Shown here piece by piece: positions 9,897 through 20,733 of a stretch of DNA of 33,524 bases; the first letter of the stretch is position 1; every line of letters starts with the position of its first letter. A program made the translations under genes and the position numbers. A model generated the notes under the pieces. The model saw only the letters and a program-made list of their open reading frames with translations, was not told where the DNA came from and ran no database searches. The stretch is from Cellvibrionales bacterium. GTDB taxonomy: Bacteria > Pseudomonadota > Gammaproteobacteria > Pseudomonadales > GM7GCV1. The DNA is taken from positions 2,858 through 36,381 of the forward strand of contig JACONM010000005.1 in assembly GCA_014323765.1 (NCBI GenBank). The letters run 5' to 3'.

Positions 9897-10205
9897 ATGC
9901 CGAACCAAGACATCCGGATTCGTCTGAAAGCCTTCGATCATCGCCTGATCGATCGGGCGGCACGCGAGATCGTCGACACCGCCAAGCGCACGGGCGCGAC
10001 AGTGCGCGGGCCCATCCCGCTACCGACCCGCAAGGAACGCTACACCCTGCTGATTTCCCCGCATGTCAACAAGGATGCCCGCGACCAGTACGAGATTCGC
10101 ACCCACAAGCGGCTGCTCGACATCATCCAGCCCAGCGAGAAGACAGTAAATGCCATGATGACCCTAGACCTAGCGGCGGGCATCGAGGTACAGATCAAAA
10201 CTTAA
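9897..10205 (+). CDS. rpsJ: 30S ribosomal protein S10 / NusE
   Basis: 102 residues, against 103 in E. coli. S10 sits in the 30S head and also acts as NusE in antitermination complexes with NusB. The conserved ribosome-binding loop [11 protein letters not shown] is at residues 56-66, and the N-terminal [15 protein letters not shown] strand-helix unit is intact. GGAA 6 bases before the ATG is a modest ribosome binding site. First gene of the operon; an 88-base spacer separates it from rplC. Confidence 0.97.
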   Translation: MPNQDIRIRLKAFDHRLIDRAAREIVDTAKRTGATVRGPIPLPTRKERYTLLISPHVNKDARDQYEIRTHKRLLDIIQPSEKTVNAMMTLDLAAGIEVQIKT

Positions 10206-10293
10206 TTTGGAGCAGAACCCGGAGCAGATTTAGGCGGCAGCGGCCACCGCGGAAGCCCGCCGAGACCAGCAACGGAAAACGGAACAAGCGCAG

Positions 10294-10938
10294 ATGAACA
10301 TTGGACTAGTCGGTCGCAAGAGCGGCATGACCCGCATCTTTACCGATGACGGCACCTCCATCCCGGTCACCGTGGTGGAAGCCGCCCCCAATCGCATCAC
10401 CCAAATAAAGACCGCACAAAAAGACGGCTACACCGCAGTGCAAGTAACCGTTGGCACCCGCAAAGCATCGCGCATCAAAAAGCCACAAGCCGGCCACTTC
10501 GCCAAAGCCGCGGTCGAGGCCGGACGCAAACTCTGTGAACTACGCTGCACCGAATCCGCCATCGAAGGTATCGAAGTTGGCGGCCAGGTCACCGTCGAAG
10601 GTTTCAGCGAAGGCCAAAAAGTCGATGTCACCGGTCGCTCCCGCGGCAAAGGCTTCCAAGGCGGGGTCAAACGCTGGAACTTCAAAACCCAAGATGCCAC
10701 GCACGGCAACTCCGTCTCCCACCGCGCCCCCGGCTCCACCGGCCAATGCCAAACCCCAGGCAAAGTATTCAAAGGCAAGAAAATGGCCGGTCGCATGGGC
10801 GGCGCACAGGTCACCGCCCAAAATCTGGAAATCGTGCGCATCGATGCCGAGCGCGGCCTGCTCCTGATCAAAGGTGCCGTACCGGGCGCACCAGGCGGCG
10901 ATCTGCTCGTCCATCCGACAGTCAAGGCGCGCAGCTAG
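10294..10938 (+). CDS. rplC: 50S ribosomal protein L3
   Basis: 214 residues, an early-assembly protein whose extended loop reaches the peptidyl transferase centre. The loop sequence around [20 protein letters not shown] is intact, and Q151 corresponds to the glutamine methylated by PrmB in E. coli (Q150). The N-terminal [15 protein letters not shown] is typical. GGAA lies 9 bases before the ATG. The following rplD start is 10 bases beyond the stop. Confidence 0.97.
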   Translation: MNIGLVGRKSGMTRIFTDDGTSIPVTVVEAAPNRITQIKTAQKDGYTAVQVTVGTRKASRIKKPQAGHFAKAAVEAGRKLCELRCTESAIEGIEVGGQVTVEGFSEGQKVDVTGRSRGKGFQGGVKRWNFKTQDATHGNSVSHRAPGSTGQCQTPGKVFKGKKMAGRMGGAQVTAQNLEIVRIDAERGLLLIKGAVPGAPGGDLLVHPTVKARS

Positions 10939-10948
10939 GGCCATCGCT

Positions 10949-11638
10949 ATGGAACTCGCCATCGCCACCCACCAAAGCACTGAAGCAGCGGCCAAGACAG
11001 CCGCCACCGTGCAACTATCCGACCACACTTTCGACCGCGTCTTCAACGAAGCCCTAGTCCATCAGGTGGTGGTCGGCTTCCTCGCCAACGCCCGCCAAGG
11101 CACCCGCAAACACAAAAACCGCGCCGAGGTCTCCGGCGGCGGCAAAAAACCATGGCGGCAAAAAGGCACCGGACGCGCCCGCGCCGGCACCATCCGCAGC
11201 CCGATCTGGCGCGGTGGCGGGGTCACCTTCGCCGCCCGCACCACGCAAAACCACAGTGCCAAGATCGGTCGCAAAATGTACCGCGCCGCCATGCGCTCGA
11301 TCCTGTCAGAGCTAGTCCGCCAGCAACGCCTACTGGCGGTGGAATCCTTCGAACTAGACACCCCCAAAACCCGCGCCCTACTCGCCAAACTCAAGGAATA
11401 CCAACTAGATCTAAGCACCCCCCCAATCCTAATCGTGCCCGAACAGGTCAGCGAAAACCTCTACCTAGCCGCCCGCAACCTGCACCAAATCCGCCTGTGC
11501 GACCCAGCCAGCATCGACCCAGTCAGCCTAGTGGGGGCCGCCAAAGTGCTCATCACTGTCCCCGCCCTCAAGCAGCTAGACCAGCAACTAAGCAAGCAAC
11601 CAGAACAACCAGAACAGCCAGAAGAGAACCCCGCATGA
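10949..11638 (+). CDS. rplD: 50S ribosomal protein L4, with C-terminal extension
   Basis: 229 residues, about 28 more than E. coli L4. L4 binds 23S rRNA domain I, and its loop lines the exit tunnel; that loop is visible as [18 protein letters not shown]. In E. coli L4 also represses the S10 operon through the leader. The extra length is largely a C-terminal tail rich in Q, P and E (three QPE units, then ENPA), encoded by short repeats and probably disordered. The ATG at 10949 (MELAIATH) is preferred to an upstream in-frame start at 10874, which overlaps rplC. The stop overlaps the rplW start by ATGA. Confidence 0.95.
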   Translation: MELAIATHQSTEAAAKTAATVQLSDHTFDRVFNEALVHQVVVGFLANARQGTRKHKNRAEVSGGGKKPWRQKGTGRARAGTIRSPIWRGGGVTFAARTTQNHSAKIGRKMYRAAMRSILSELVRQQRLLAVESFELDTPKTRALLAKLKEYQLDLSTPPILIVPEQVSENLYLAARNLHQIRLCDPASIDPVSLVGAAKVLITVPALKQLDQQLSKQPEQPEQPEENPA

Positions 11639-11964
11639 CCGCTTCCAGCCCGGCACTCACGCCAAACACCGCCCGCCGCGAGCGGCTGTTCAATATCATC
11701 CGCAAACCCCATATTTCGGAGAAATCCGCATTGGCCGAACAAGCCAACCAGCATATATTGCGCGTCGCCACCGATGCCACCAAGTCGGAAATCAAAGCGG
11801 CGGTAGAATCGATATTCAACGTCAGCGTACGCCGGGTGCAAGTGCTCAACCAAAAAGGCAAAATACGCCGCAACCGCACTGGCATAGGGCGGCAAAACGG
11901 CTGGAAGAAAGCCTACGTCAGCCTAGCCCCCGGCCAGCAAATCGACTTCACGGCGGGAATTTGA
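11635..11964 (+). CDS. rplW: 50S ribosomal protein L23
   Basis: 109 residues, with a roughly 15-residue N-terminal extension compared with E. coli. L23 sits at the tunnel exit and is the docking site for trigger factor and SRP. The core is clear: [15 protein letters not shown], then [18 protein letters not shown], and the glycine-basic loop [22 protein letters not shown]. The start overlaps the rplD stop by 4 bases, which implies translational coupling. Confidence 0.95.
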   Translation: MTASSPALTPNTARRERLFNIIRKPHISEKSALAEQANQHILRVATDATKSEIKAAVESIFNVSVRRVQVLNQKGKIRRNRTGIGRQNGWKKAYVSLAPGQQIDFTAGI

Positions 11965-11969
11965 AAGCA

Positions 11970-12794
11970 ATGGCCATCGTCAAACGCAAACCCACCTCCC
12001 CCGGTCGCCGCCATGTGCTCAGCGTGGTCCACAGCGGCCTGCACAAAGGTGGCCCGCACGCACCGCTCACACTAGGGCAAAGCAAAACCGGCGGGCGCAA
12101 CAGTGCCGGCCGCATCACCACCCGCCACCGCGGCGGCGGCCACAAACAACGCTATCGGCAGATCGATTTCCGCCGCAACAAAGACGGCATCCCAGCGCGC
12201 ATTGAACGCCTAGAATACGACCCCAACCGCAGTGCCCTAATCGCGTTAGTGCTTTACGCCGATGGCGAACGCCGCTACATCATCGCCCCCAAAGGCGCCG
12301 CACCGGGGCAACAGATTCAGTCTGGTTCCGACGCCCCCATTGCCCCCGGCAACTGCCTGCCACTACGCAACATCCCAGTCGGCAGCCTAGTGCATTGCGT
12401 CGAACTAAAAGCCGGCAAAGGGGCCCAGTTGGCCCGCAGTGCCGGCGTCAGCGTCCAGCTGGTAGCGCGCGAAGGCACCCACGCCACCCTGCGGCTACGC
12501 AGCGGTGAGACCCGCAAAGTGCTGGCCGACTGCCGCGCCACCCTCGGCGAGGTCTCCAACAGCGAACACAGCCTGCGCTCACTCGGCAAAGCCGGGGCCA
12601 AACGTTGGCGCGGGGTGCGCCCCACGGTGCGCGGCGTGGCTATGAACCCGGTCGACCACCCGCACGGCGGCGGCGAAGGCCGCAGCTCCGGCGGTCGCCA
12701 CCCGGTCTCCCCCTGGGGCACGCCGACCAAAGGCTACAAAACCCGCAAAAACAAGCGCACTAACAAAATGATTGTGCGCCGCCGCAACAAATAA
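11970..12794 (+). CDS. rplB: 50S ribosomal protein L2
   Basis: 274 residues, against 273 in E. coli. L2 is needed for subunit joining and peptidyl transfer. The C-terminal signature [13 protein letters not shown] is present, with H230 at the position of the functionally important E. coli H229. The basic tail [11 protein letters not shown] is also present. The start [15 protein letters not shown] at 11970 is chosen over the TTG at 11961, which would add only three residues and overlap rplW. Confidence 0.97.
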   Translation: MAIVKRKPTSPGRRHVLSVVHSGLHKGGPHAPLTLGQSKTGGRNSAGRITTRHRGGGHKQRYRQIDFRRNKDGIPARIERLEYDPNRSALIALVLYADGERRYIIAPKGAAPGQQIQSGSDAPIAPGNCLPLRNIPVGSLVHCVELKAGKGAQLARSAGVSVQLVAREGTHATLRLRSGETRKVLADCRATLGEVSNSEHSLRSLGKAGAKRWRGVRPTVRGVAMNPVDHPHGGGEGRSSGGRHPVSPWGTPTKGYKTRKNKRTNKMIVRRRNK

Positions 12795-12808
12795 CCGAGC
12801 CAAATACC

Positions 12809-13081
12809 ATGACCCGCTCCCTCTACAAAGGCCCCTTCATCGATGCCCACCTGCTGAAAAAGGTGGAAGCCGCCGTGGCCAAAAACGATCGCCGCCCGAT
12901 CAAAACCTGGTCCCGCCGCTCCACCATCTTCCCGGAAATGGTGGGCCTAACCATCGCCATCCACAACGGCCGCCAACATGTGCCGGTCCTGATCAACGAA
13001 GACATGGTCGGCCACAAGCTCGGCGAGTTCGCCATCACCCGCACCTACAAAGGCCACGTGGCCGATAAAAAGGCGCGCTAG
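12809..13081 (+). CDS. rpsS: 30S ribosomal protein S19
   Basis: 90 residues (92 in E. coli). S19 pairs with S13 at the top of the 30S head. The conserved pieces [30 protein letters not shown], and the [16 protein letters not shown]-terminal signature are all present. It sits 14 bases after rplB and 10 bases before rplV. Confidence 0.97.
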   Translation: MTRSLYKGPFIDAHLLKKVEAAVAKNDRRPIKTWSRRSTIFPEMVGLTIAIHNGRQHVPVLINEDMVGHKLGEFAITRTYKGHVADKKAR

Positions 13082-13091
13082 GAGCAAGACG

Positions 13092-13448
13092 ATGGAAGTT
13101 TCAGCAATCCTACGCGGTGCCCGCCTGTCCCCCCAGAAGGCCCGCTTAGTGGTCGACCAAATTCGCGGCAAACGCGCCGAAGAAGCCCTCGACCTGCTCG
13201 CTTTCAGCCCCAAGAAAGGTGCTCACCTAGTCAAAAAAGTGCTGGAATCAGCCATCGCCAATGCCGAACACAACCACGGGGCCGATGTCGACGAGCTCCG
13301 CATCTCCAGCACCTTCGTCGACCAAGGCGTGACCCTAAAACGCATCAAACCCCGCGCCAAAGGCCGCGCCGACCGCATCCTCAAGCGCGGCTGCCACATC
13401 ACAATCAAAGTCGCCGACCCGACCGATCCGGCGGACGAGGAAAACTAA
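13092..13448 (+). CDS. rplV: 50S ribosomal protein L22
   Basis: 118 residues (110 in E. coli), with a short C-terminal extension ending [11 protein letters not shown]22 contributes a beta hairpin to the exit tunnel; the tip region [20 protein letters not shown] is conserved. The helix region [14 protein letters not shown] is also typical. The rpsC start follows after 2 bases. Confidence 0.97.
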   Translation: MEVSAILRGARLSPQKARLVVDQIRGKRAEEALDLLAFSPKKGAHLVKKVLESAIANAEHNHGADVDELRISSTFVDQGVTLKRIKPRAKGRADRILKRGCHITIKVADPTDPADEEN

Positions 13449-13450
13449 AA

Positions 13451-14125
13451 ATGGGTCAGAAAGTCCACCCCACCGGCATGCGCCTAGGCATCACCAAGCC
13501 GCACCAATCCATCTGGTACGCCGAAAAACGCGATTACGCCGACAAGCTCCACGCCGATTTGCAGGTGCGCGCCCACCTAGCCAAGCAGTTGGCTAAATCT
13601 GACTTCGCATTCAGCCGGGTCGACATTGAACGCCCGGCCAAAAGTGCCAAGATCACCATCCACACCGCCCGCCCGGGCGTAGTTATCGGCAAAAAAGGCG
13701 AGGGCATCGATCGCCTGCGTATCGAGATCAGCCTCATCATGGGGGTGCCGGTGCATATCGATGTCGAAGAAGTGCGCCAGCCCGACCTCGATTCCTCGCT
13801 GGTCGCCCAGAACGTGGCCCAGCAGCTGGAACGGCGCATCATGTTCCGCCGCGCCATGAAACGCGCCGTGCAAAACGCCATGCGTGGCGGGGCGCAGGGC
13901 ATTCGCATCCAAGTCAGCGGACGCCTAGGCGGTGCCGAAATTGCCCGCACCGAGTGGTACCGCGAAGGCCGCGTCCCCCTGCACACCCTGCGCGCCGATG
14001 TCGATTACGCCACCGCCGAGGCCCTCACCACCTACGGCATCATCGGGGTCAAAGTGTGGATCTTTAAGGGCGAGTTAATCGGCGATGAGGCCGACACCAG
14101 CCCCCGCCGCAGCCCCCAAACCTAG
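13451..14125 (+). CDS. rpsC: 30S ribosomal protein S3
   Basis: 224 residues (233 in E. coli). S3 lines the mRNA entry tunnel and contributes to helicase activity. The N-terminal [14 protein letters not shown], the type 2 KH domain with its GKKG loop at residues 80-83, and the C-terminal domain with [21 protein letters not shown] are present. The C-terminal tail is slightly shorter than in E. coli. Confidence 0.97.
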   Translation: MGQKVHPTGMRLGITKPHQSIWYAEKRDYADKLHADLQVRAHLAKQLAKSDFAFSRVDIERPAKSAKITIHTARPGVVIGKKGEGIDRLRIEISLIMGVPVHIDVEEVRQPDLDSSLVAQNVAQQLERRIMFRRAMKRAVQNAMRGGAQGIRIQVSGRLGGAEIARTEWYREGRVPLHTLRADVDYATAEALTTYGIIGVKVWIFKGELIGDEADTSPRRSPQT

Positions 14126-14137
14126 CGCAGCATCCAG

Positions 14138-14551
14138 ATGTTACAGCCAAAACGCAGCAAATACCGCAAAGTGCAAAAAGGCCGCAACCGCGGCCTAGCG
14201 CAGCGCGGCAACCGTGTCAGCTTCGGCGAATTTGCCCTCAAATCGACCAGCCGCGGGCGCATCAGTGCCCGGCAGATCGAAGCCGCCCGCCGCGCCATGA
14301 CTCGCCACGTCAAACGCGGCGGCAAAATTTGGATTCGCATCTTCCCCGACAAACCGATCACCGAAAAACCGCTAGAAGTGCGCATGGGCAAGGGCAAAGG
14401 TGGCGTAGAATACTGGGTCGCCCAGATCAAGCCCGGCAAGGTGCTCTACGAGATGGGCGGGGTGCCGGAACCCTTGGCGCGTGAGGCCCTAGACCTCGCG
14501 GCGCGCAAGCTGCCGGTCAAAACCACTTTTGTCAAACGCACGGTGCTCTGA
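14138..14551 (+). CDS. rplP: 50S ribosomal protein L16
   Basis: 137 residues (136 in E. coli). L16 organises the tRNA binding sites of the large subunit. [19 protein letters not shown] at the N-terminus and [19 protein letters not shown] in the middle are diagnostic. The arginine of EVRMGKGK corresponds to the residue hydroxylated by RoxA/YcfD in E. coli. The last base of its stop codon is the first base of the rpmC start codon. Confidence 0.97.
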   Translation: MLQPKRSKYRKVQKGRNRGLAQRGNRVSFGEFALKSTSRGRISARQIEAARRAMTRHVKRGGKIWIRIFPDKPITEKPLEVRMGKGKGGVEYWVAQIKPGKVLYEMGGVPEPLAREALDLAARKLPVKTTFVKRTVL

Positions 14552-14766
14552 TGCAAGCCAGCGAACTGCGCGCCAAATCGGCGACCGAACTGCAAGACCA
14601 GCTGCTCGAGCTCCGCAAAGAGCAGCTGGCCATGCGCCTGCAACAAGCCGCCGGGCAGCTCGGTCAGACTCACCAAGTGCGCGAGGTACGCCGCGATCTA
14701 GCGCGGATAAAAACCGTACTGGCAGAAAAAGCCGCCCAATCGACCAAAACAGCAGGCACCAACTAA
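14551..14766 (+). CDS. rpmC: 50S ribosomal protein L29
   Basis: 71 residues (63 in E. coli), two long helices at the tunnel exit next to L23. The pattern [25 protein letters not shown], then an arginine-rich second helix [13 protein letters not shown], is typical. The extra residues are a C-terminal [11 protein letters not shown] tail. It shares single bases with rplP at its start and with rpsQ at its stop. Confidence 0.95.
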   Translation: MQASELRAKSATELQDQLLELRKEQLAMRLQQAAGQLGQTHQVREVRRDLARIKTVLAEKAAQSTKTAGTN

Positions 14767-15053
14767 TGTCAGACCCAACCAAAAAACCGGAAAACCCCAC
14801 CAAAAAACCACGCACCCTCAGCGGTCGCGTGGTCAGCGACCGCATGGACAAAACCATCTCAGTGGAGATCACCCGCCGAGTCAAACACCCGATTTACGGC
14901 AAATACGTCCTGAAAACCACCCGAGTCCACGCGCACGATGAACACAACCACTGCAAATCGGGCGACCGCGTCACAGTGGCCGAACACCGCCCGCTGTCAA
15001 AAACCAAATCATGGATGCTGCTCAGCATCGATGAACGCGCTACACAGGCATAG
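14766..15053 (+). CDS. rpsQ: 30S ribosomal protein S17
   Basis: 95 residues (84 in E. coli). S17 is an early 16S rRNA-binding OB-fold protein. The core [19 protein letters not shown] and the later [14 protein letters not shown] are clear. An extra N-terminal segment rich in K, P and T (repeat [11 protein letters not shown]) is probably disordered. The ATG at 14766 overlaps the rpmC stop codon by one base, which supports this start. Only 15 bases separate it from rplN, so there is little room for the separate spc promoter known in E. coli. Confidence 0.95.
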   Translation: MSDPTKKPENPTKKPRTLSGRVVSDRMDKTISVEITRRVKHPIYGKYVLKTTRVHAHDEHNHCKSGDRVTVAEHRPLSKTKSWMLLSIDERATQA

Positions 15054-15068
15054 CAGGAAGCACGAAAA

Positions 15069-15437
15069 ATGATCCAAGCAGAAAGCTACCTCGATGTGGC
15101 CGACAACTCCGGAGCCCGGCGGATAATGTGCATCAAAGTGCTCGGCGGCTCCAAACGCCGCTACGCAAGAGTGGGCGACATCATCAAAGTCGCCATCAAA
15201 GAAGCCATCCCCCGCGGCAAAGTGAAAAAGGGGCAGGTCGCCAACGCCCTAGTGGTGCGCACCAAAAAAGGCGTGCGCCGCCAAGACGGGTCGATCATCC
15301 GCTTCGACGACAACGCCGCCGTATTGCTTAACGCCCAAAACGCGCCGATCGGCACCCGCATATTCGGCCCCGTCACCCGCGAGCTGCGCAGCGAGAATTT
15401 CATGCGCATCATTTCCCTAGCCCCCGAAGTGCTCTAG
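15069..15437 (+). CDS. rplN: 50S ribosomal protein L14
   Basis: 122 residues (123 in E. coli). L14 forms an intersubunit bridge with 16S rRNA. The sequence [27 protein letters not shown] and the C-terminal [20 protein letters not shown] are diagnostic. First gene of the E. coli-type spc segment, here apparently continuous with the S10 segment. Confidence 0.97.
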   Translation: MIQAESYLDVADNSGARRIMCIKVLGGSKRRYARVGDIIKVAIKEAIPRGKVKKGQVANALVVRTKKGVRRQDGSIIRFDDNAAVLLNAQNAPIGTRIFGPVTRELRSENFMRIISLAPEVL

Positions 15438-15482
15438 CAGGCACCCATCAATACAGTGATAGCAAACCGAGAGACGACAACC

Positions 15483-15824
15483 ATGGCCAGCAAGATAAGG
15501 CGGGATGACGAGGTCATCGTCATCGCCGGGCGCGACAAAGGCAAACGCGGCACAGTGCAGCGGGTGCTCGCCAATGGTCGCCTGCTCGTCAGCGGGGTAC
15601 ATCGGGTGAAAAAACACCAAAAGCCCAACCCGCAAATGCAGATTCCCGGCGGCATCATCGAAAAGGAGGCCCCCATCCACGTCTCCAACGTCGCCATCTG
15701 GAACGCCACCACCAGCAAGCCCGACCGAGTCGGCTTCAAGCTGATCGAAGGCGATGCCAAAGCCAAAAAACCCACCAAAAAGCAGCGCATCTACAAATCC
15801 AGCGGCGAGCCGATCAACCCCTAA
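15483..15824 (+). CDS. rplX: 50S ribosomal protein L24
   Basis: 113 residues (104 in E. coli). L24 is one of the assembly initiator proteins of the large subunit. The KOW motif region [20 protein letters not shown] and the [30 protein letters not shown] segment are typical. The ATG at 15483 is chosen over an upstream GTG at 15456 because [11 protein letters not shown] aligns with the family start. The product is about 9 residues longer than usual at its basic C-terminus. Confidence 0.95.
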   Translation: MASKIRRDDEVIVIAGRDKGKRGTVQRVLANGRLLVSGVHRVKKHQKPNPQMQIPGGIIEKEAPIHVSNVAIWNATTSKPDRVGFKLIEGDAKAKKPTKKQRIYKSSGEPINP

Positions 15825-15834
15825 AGAACATCCC

Positions 15835-16374
15835 ATGACACACCTCAAAGACCTCTACAAAAACGAGCTGGCCCCCAAGCTTAAAAAGCAGCTGGGCCTC
15901 ACCAACCTCATGGCCGTACCGCGCATCACCAAGATCACCCTAAACATGGGTGCGGGCGATGTCGGCGACAAAAAAACCCTAGAAAACGCCGTGCGCGACC
16001 TGCAAACCATCGCCGGGCAAAAACCGCAAATCACCCGCGCCCGCAAATCCGTCGCCGCCTTCAAAATCCGTGAAGGCTGGCCGATCGGCTGCAAGGTCAC
16101 CCTGCGCGATGCCCGCATGTACGACTTTTTACACCGCCTAGTCGCCATCGCCATCCCGCGCATCCACGACTTCCGCGGCATCAGCCCCAAGCAATTCGAT
16201 GGCCGCGGCAACTTCTCCATGGGGGTGAGCGAGCAGATCATCTTCCCGGAAATCGACTACGACAAAGTAGATCGACTCCGTGGCCTCGACATCTGCATCA
16301 CCACCACCGCCCGCACCGATGACGAAGGCCGCGCCCTGCTCCGCGCCTTTAACTTCCCCCTGAAAAACGCTTAA
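15835..16374 (+). CDS. rplE: 50S ribosomal protein L5
   Basis: 179 residues, identical in length to E. coli. L5 binds 5S rRNA in the central protuberance and contacts S13. [35 protein letters not shown] and the late [19 protein letters not shown]-like segment are present. In E. coli the rplE region carries the S8 repression target; I cannot confirm that fold by eye. The start is 10 bases after the rplX stop. Confidence 0.97.
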   Translation: MTHLKDLYKNELAPKLKKQLGLTNLMAVPRITKITLNMGAGDVGDKKTLENAVRDLQTIAGQKPQITRARKSVAAFKIREGWPIGCKVTLRDARMYDFLHRLVAIAIPRIHDFRGISPKQFDGRGNFSMGVSEQIIFPEIDYDKVDRLRGLDICITTTARTDDEGRALLRAFNFPLKNA

Positions 16375-16386
16375 CGGTCCAAAACG

Positions 16387-16692
16387 ATGGCAAAAGCAAG
16401 CATGGTCGAGCGCGAGAAAAAGCGCGCCAAACTGGTCCAAAAGTACGCCGCCAAACGCGCCGCACTCAAGGCCCTAATCAAAAACCCGGCAACCAGCGAT
16501 GATGCCCGTTGGGAGGCGCAAATGAAGCTGCAAAGCCTACCGCGCAACGCCAACCCGGTGCGCCAACAACGCCGCTGCCGCCTCACCGGTCGCCCGCATG
16601 CGGTCTACCGCAAGTTCGGCCTGTGCCGCAACAAGCTGCGCGAGCAAGCCATGTGCGGCAACATCCCCGGCGTGGTCAAGGCCAGCTGGTAA
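16387..16692 (+). CDS. rpsN: 30S ribosomal protein S14 (zinc-free long form)
   Basis: 101 residues, the long form without the CxxC pairs of zinc-binding S14. [20 protein letters not shown] at the start, and [22 protein letters not shown] near the C-terminus, match the gammaproteobacterial type. S14 sits in the 30S head. The following gap to rpsH is 45 bases. Confidence 0.97.
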   Translation: MAKASMVEREKKRAKLVQKYAAKRAALKALIKNPATSDDARWEAQMKLQSLPRNANPVRQQRRCRLTGRPHAVYRKFGLCRNKLREQAMCGNIPGVVKASW

Positions 16693-16737
16693 CCGACTCC
16701 CGCCCTCCGCCAGATAACCGCTCAAGAGTTTCATCCC

Positions 16738-17136
16738 ATGAGTATGCAAGACCCAATCGCCGATATGCTCACCCGCATTCGCAACGCCCAAGCCCGCGGC
16801 GGCGAACATGTCGCCATGCCCGCCTCCAAACTCAAGCAGGCCATCGCCAAAGTCCTCCAAGAAGAGGGCTACATCGAAGGCTTCACGACCCAAGACACAG
16901 GCGGCGGCAAAAAAGAGCTCCGCATTCAGCTGAAATACTTCGAAGGCAAACCCGTAATCGAAGAGATCAACCGTTACAGCCGCCCGGGCCTACGCGCCTA
17001 CGCCTCCGCCAGCCAAATGCCCCGAGTGCGCGGCGGCCTCGGCGTGGCGATCGTCTCGACCAACCTCGGGGTCATCACCGACCGCGCCGCCCGCGCCAAA
17101 GGGGTTGGCGGCGAAGTGCTTTGCACCCTATTTTGA
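16738..17136 (+). CDS. rpsH: 30S ribosomal protein S8
   Basis: 132 residues (130 in E. coli). S8 nucleates assembly of the 16S central domain and is the translational repressor of the spc genes in E. coli. [18 protein letters not shown] fixes the start. The C-terminal [20 protein letters not shown] (with sequence variation from the usual VSTSKGVMTDR) carries the rRNA-binding STN element. Confidence 0.97.
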   Translation: MSMQDPIADMLTRIRNAQARGGEHVAMPASKLKQAIAKVLQEEGYIEGFTTQDTGGGKKELRIQLKYFEGKPVIEEINRYSRPGLRAYASASQMPRVRGGLGVAIVSTNLGVITDRAARAKGVGGEVLCTLF

Positions 17137-17150
17137 TCGGTATAGAATTC

Positions 17151-17684
17151 ATGTCCCGCGTCGCCAAAAACCCGATTCATCTCCCCGCCGGTGTCAGCCT
17201 AGCGGCCACCGCCGAACAGGCCACCATCAAAGGCCCCAAGGGCGAGCAAACCGTACGCTTGCACCCCGCGGTCACCATCGAACAAGCCGCGGGCGAGATC
17301 CGCATCGCCCCCGCCGACCCCGCGCAACCAAACATGGCCATGGCCGGCACCATGCGCGCCCTGCTCAATAACGCCGTCATCGGCGTGTCCACCGGTTTCA
17401 GCAAAACCTTGCAGCTAAGCGGTGTCGGCTATCGCGCCAAGGTCAGCGGCCAAAAGCTCGATCTAACTCTAGGCTTCTCCCACCCGGTGGTCCACCAACT
17501 ACCCAAAGAGGTAACCGCCGAGACCCCAAGCCAGACCGAAATCGTCCTACGCAGCGCCGACAAACAGCTGCTCGGCCAGGTAGCGGCGGAAGTGCGCGCC
17601 TATCGCCCGCCGGAACCCTACAAGGGCAAAGGGGTGCGCTACGCCGATGAGCAAATCCGCCTGAAAGAAGCCAAGAAAAAATAA
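17151..17684 (+). CDS. rplF: 50S ribosomal protein L6
   Basis: 177 residues, as in E. coli. L6 lies near the sarcin-ricin loop and the EF-G site. [15 protein letters not shown] at the N-terminus, [19 protein letters not shown] in the middle and [27 protein letters not shown] at the C-terminus are all standard. The ATG at 17151 is the first good start after the rpsH stop; the longer in-frame extension upstream lies inside rpsN and rpsH. Confidence 0.97.
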   Translation: MSRVAKNPIHLPAGVSLAATAEQATIKGPKGEQTVRLHPAVTIEQAAGEIRIAPADPAQPNMAMAGTMRALLNNAVIGVSTGFSKTLQLSGVGYRAKVSGQKLDLTLGFSHPVVHQLPKEVTAETPSQTEIVLRSADKQLLGQVAAEVRAYRPPEPYKGKGVRYADEQIRLKEAKKK

Positions 17685-17736
17685 CCGCCAGCAGCAGAGC
17701 AACCGCAGGGAAACCACAGAGAACAGGAATCGCAGG

Positions 17737-18084
17737 ATGGCCGACAAAAAAACCGCCCGTATGCGCCGCGCCCGCCGCACCCGCGCCAAGATCAACGCCC
17801 TGCGGGCGCATCGCCTGTGCGTCCACCGCACCCCGCGGCACATCTACGCCCAAGTAATCGACCCCGCCGGCAAAGTGGTCGCCGCCGCTTCCACCGTCGA
17901 AAAGGCCCTGCGCACCCAGCCGACCGGCAATGTGCAGGCCGCCAGCCAAGTGGGCAAACTGATCGCCGAACGCGCCACCGCCGCCGGCCTCAAGGCCCTA
18001 GCCTTCGACCGCAGCGGTTTCCAATACCACGGCCGGGTCAAGGCGTTGGCCGAGGCGGCCCGCGAATCCGGCCTACAATTCTAG
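17737..18084 (+). CDS. rplR: 50S ribosomal protein L18
   Basis: 115 residues (117 in E. coli). L18 binds 5S rRNA with L5. The basic N-terminus [12 protein letters not shown], the [13 protein letters not shown] strand, and the C-terminal [26 protein letters not shown] are typical. It is 52 bases after rplF and 12 bases before rpsE. Confidence 0.97.
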   Translation: MADKKTARMRRARRTRAKINALRAHRLCVHRTPRHIYAQVIDPAGKVVAAASTVEKALRTQPTGNVQAASQVGKLIAERATAAGLKALAFDRSGFQYHGRVKALAEAARESGLQF

Positions 18085-18096
18085 AGCGAGAACCCC

Positions 18097-18624
18097 ATGG
18101 CACTGCAAAAGAAAGAACGCGACCAGAGCCCCTCCGAAGGGCTGCTGGAAAAGCTAGTCCAAGTCAACCGCGTCGCCAAAACGGTCAAAGGCGGGCGCAT
18201 TTTCAGCTTCACCGCCCTGACCGTGGTCGGCGACGGCAACGGGCGCGTCGGCTTCGGTCGCGGCAAATCGCGCGAGGTGCCCATCGCCATCCAAAAGGCA
18301 ATGGAAGCCGCCCGCCGCAACATGATCGATGTCGAGCTCAAAGGCAACACCCTGCACTACGCCACCACCTCGGTGCACGGCGCATCCAAGGTCTACATGC
18401 AGCCCGCCTCCGAAGGCACCGGGGTCATCGCCGGCGGTGCTATGCGCGCCGTGTTGGAACTGGCCGGGGTGCAAAATGTCTTAGCCAAATGCTACGGCTC
18501 CACCACCCCGGTCAACGTGGTACAAGCCACCTTCAAAGCCTTGAAAAACATGCAGTCCCCGGAAGCGGTCGCCGCCAAGCGCGGTCTAAACATCGAAGAC
18601 ATCACCGAACAGGCCGGAGCCTAA
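18097..18624 (+). CDS. rpsE: 30S ribosomal protein S5
   Basis: 175 residues (167 in E. coli). S5 acts in decoding accuracy and mRNA unwinding. The dsRBD-like N-terminal part has [19 protein letters not shown], followed by [20 protein letters not shown]. The C-terminal domain contains [23 protein letters not shown] slightly longer N-terminus than E. coli is seen. The rpmD ATG begins 2 bases after the stop. Confidence 0.97.
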   Translation: MALQKKERDQSPSEGLLEKLVQVNRVAKTVKGGRIFSFTALTVVGDGNGRVGFGRGKSREVPIAIQKAMEAARRNMIDVELKGNTLHYATTSVHGASKVYMQPASEGTGVIAGGAMRAVLELAGVQNVLAKCYGSTTPVNVVQATFKALKNMQSPEAVAAKRGLNIEDITEQAGA

Positions 18625-18626
18625 AC

Positions 18627-18818
18627 ATGCCCGCCAAAAAACCAAAAACCCTCCGCGTCCGGCTGATAAAAAGCCCCCATGGCCGCCTGCAAAGCCACCG
18701 CGCCTGCGTCGCCGGCCTAGGGTTGCGGCGCATCGGCCACGCGGTAGAAGTGCTCGACACCCCCGCCAACCGCGGCATGATCAACAAAGCAGCCTACATG
18801 CTGCAAGTGGAAAACTAG
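18627..18818 (+). CDS. rpmD: 50S ribosomal protein L30
   Basis: 63 residues (59 in E. coli). The sequence [14 protein letters not shown], then [23 protein letters not shown] and the C-terminal [12 protein letters not shown], fits L30. A few extra basic residues precede the core. The ATG at 18627 follows the rpsE stop immediately; the longer upstream frame is only antisense-free overlap with rplR and rpsE. Confidence 0.95.
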   Translation: MPAKKPKTLRVRLIKSPHGRLQSHRACVAGLGLRRIGHAVEVLDTPANRGMINKAAYMLQVEN

Positions 18819-18838
18819 CCAGACAGCAGGAAACGAAA

Positions 18839-19288
18839 ATGCACTTAAACACCTTGCGCCCCAATCAGGCCGCCCGCAAAGCCCGCAAGCGCGTCGGGCG
18901 CGGCATCGGCTGCGGCTACGGCAAAACCTGCGGTCGCGGGCACAAGGGCCTGAAATCACGTTCCGGCGGCAAGGTCGCCCCCGGCTTCGAGGGCGGCCAA
19001 ATGCCGCTACGCAAACGCCTACCCAAATACGGCTTCACCTCAAGGGTCAGTGCCACCACCGCGCAAGTCCGCCTCGGCGAATTAAACGCCCTCACCGCCG
19101 CGACCATCGACCTAGATGCCCTAAAGAAAGCCGACCTAGTCACCCGCAAAACCACCCGCGCCCGGGTCTTCGCCAGCGGCACCTTAAACCGCCCGGTTCA
19201 CCTAGTGGGCCTAGCGGTCACCAAAGGCGCACGCGAGGCCATCGAAGCGGCAGGCGGCTCAGTGCGCACCGCGGCGGATGCCGGCTAA
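18839..19288 (+). CDS. rplO: 50S ribosomal protein L15
   Basis: 149 residues (144 in E. coli). The glycine- and basic-rich N-terminal extension ([21 protein letters not shown]) threads into 23S r[21 protein letters not shown] is the family signature. The C-terminal domain with [21 protein letters not shown] is complete. secY follows after 36 bases. Confidence 0.97.
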   Translation: MHLNTLRPNQAARKARKRVGRGIGCGYGKTCGRGHKGLKSRSGGKVAPGFEGGQMPLRKRLPKYGFTSRVSATTAQVRLGELNALTAATIDLDALKKADLVTRKTTRARVFASGTLNRPVHLVGLAVTKGAREAIEAAGGSVRTAADAG

Positions 19289-19324
19289 ACCCGCGGCCCC
19301 ATCCGGATAATTCAGGCGCACCCC

Positions 19325-20653
19325 ATGGCCACCCCACCGCTCCCCGGGCTCAGCAACATGAAAGGCATGGGCGAGCTCTGGGCGCGCCTGCGCTTTCTAT
19401 TCCTCGCCATAGTCGTCTACCGCATCGGCACCCACATCCCCCTGCCCGGCATCGACCCCGACCGCCTAGCCGACCTGTTCAACCAAAATCAAGACACCAT
19501 CCTCGGGCTGTTCAACATGTTCTCCGGCGGCGCCTTAGAGCGCATGTCCATCCTCGCCCTAGGGATAATGCCCTACATCTCCGCCTCCATCATCATGCAG
19601 CTGATGACCGCGGTCACCCCATCGCTTGAACAACTAAAAAAGGAAGGCGAACAAGGCCGCCGCCAACTCCAGCAATACACCCGCTACGGCACCGTCCTCT
19701 TAGCATTAGTCCAAGCCCTCGGCATGTCCGTCGGCCTCAGCGGCCAAGGTCTGGTCTACGCCGGCAACACCCACTTCCTACTAATCGCCGTGCCCACCCT
19801 AGTGGCCGGTGCCGTCTTCATGATGTGGCTAGGCGAACAGATCAACGAGCGCGGCATCGGCAACGGCATCTCCATGCTGATTTTTGCCGGCATAGTGGCC
19901 GGCCTCCCCGCCGCCGTCGGCCAATCCATCGAACAAGCCCGCACCGGCGAACTCAACGCCCTAATCCTAGCGGTCATCGCCACCATGGCGGTCGCCGTGG
20001 TCTACTTCGTGGTCTTCTGCGAACGCGCCCAGCGCCGCATTCCCATCAACTACGCCCGCAAACAAATGGGGCGCGGGCAAACGAGTGCCGCCCAGAGCAG
20101 CTTTCTCCCCCTCAAACTCAACCAAGCCGGCGTCATCCCCGCCATTTTCGCCAGCAGCCTCCTGCTATTCCCCGCCTCCCTCGCCACTTGGTTCGGCCAG
20201 GGGGCCGAAGGCGAATCCAGCTGGGTAAAAACCGCCTTGCAAGAAGTCTCCCTCGCCATCGGCCCAGGCCAACCGCTCTACATGCTGCTGTTCGCCGCCC
20301 TGATCATCTTTTTCTGCTTTTTCTACACCGCCCTCATTTTCAACCCCAAAGACATGGCCGACAACCTCAAACGCGGCGGTGCCTACATCCCCGGCCTGCG
20401 CCCCGGCGAACAAACCGCCAAACACATCGATGATGTCATGACTCGCCTAACCATGACCGGCTCCCTCTACATCGCCGCCGTCTGCCTGCTACCGCTATTC
20501 CTCACCGCTTTCTGGAACATCCCCTTCTACCTCGGCGGCACTTCGCTATTGATCGCGGTGGTGGTCAGCATGGACTTTATGCAGCAGGTGCAAACCCACC
20601 TAATGAGCCATCAGTACGAATCACTGATGAAAAAAGCCAACTTCAAAGGCTAA
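19325..20653 (+). CDS. secY: protein translocase subunit SecY
   Basis: 442 residues, the channel-forming subunit of the SecYEG inner-membrane translocon. The first transmembrane region ([21 protein letters not shown]) precedes the plug segment [23 protein letters not shown]. Ten hydrophobic segments can be traced. The cytoplasmic loop [19 protein letters not shown], which binds SecA and the ribosome, is conserved. The C-terminus [15 protein letters not shown] fits the family. The start MATPPLPGL is slightly longer than the minimal core. In E. coli rpmJ follows; here it does not. Confidence 0.97.
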   Translation: MATPPLPGLSNMKGMGELWARLRFLFLAIVVYRIGTHIPLPGIDPDRLADLFNQNQDTILGLFNMFSGGALERMSILALGIMPYISASIIMQLMTAVTPSLEQLKKEGEQGRRQLQQYTRYGTVLLALVQALGMSVGLSGQGLVYAGNTHFLLIAVPTLVAGAVFMMWLGEQINERGIGNGISMLIFAGIVAGLPAAVGQSIEQARTGELNALILAVIATMAVAVVYFVVFCERAQRRIPINYARKQMGRGQTSAAQSSFLPLKLNQAGVIPAIFASSLLLFPASLATWFGQGAEGESSWVKTALQEVSLAIGPGQPLYMLLFAALIIFFCFFYTALIFNPKDMADNLKRGGAYIPGLRPGEQTAKHIDDVMTRLTMTGSLYIAAVCLLPLFLTAFWNIPFYLGGTSLLIAVVVSMDFMQQVQTHLMSHQYESLMKKANFKG

Positions 20654-20733
20654 CCCCACTGGCACCCATCATGAACTCATCCCTTAAACCGCTCAGAAAC
20701 CCCGGCAAAAGCCACCGGAAAGCCAACAGAAAG

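Noticed and set aside
15054-15068. separate spc promoter between rpsQ and rplN
   Set aside because: Only 15 bases are available and none looks like a promoter; a site inside rpsQ cannot be excluded but is not visible.
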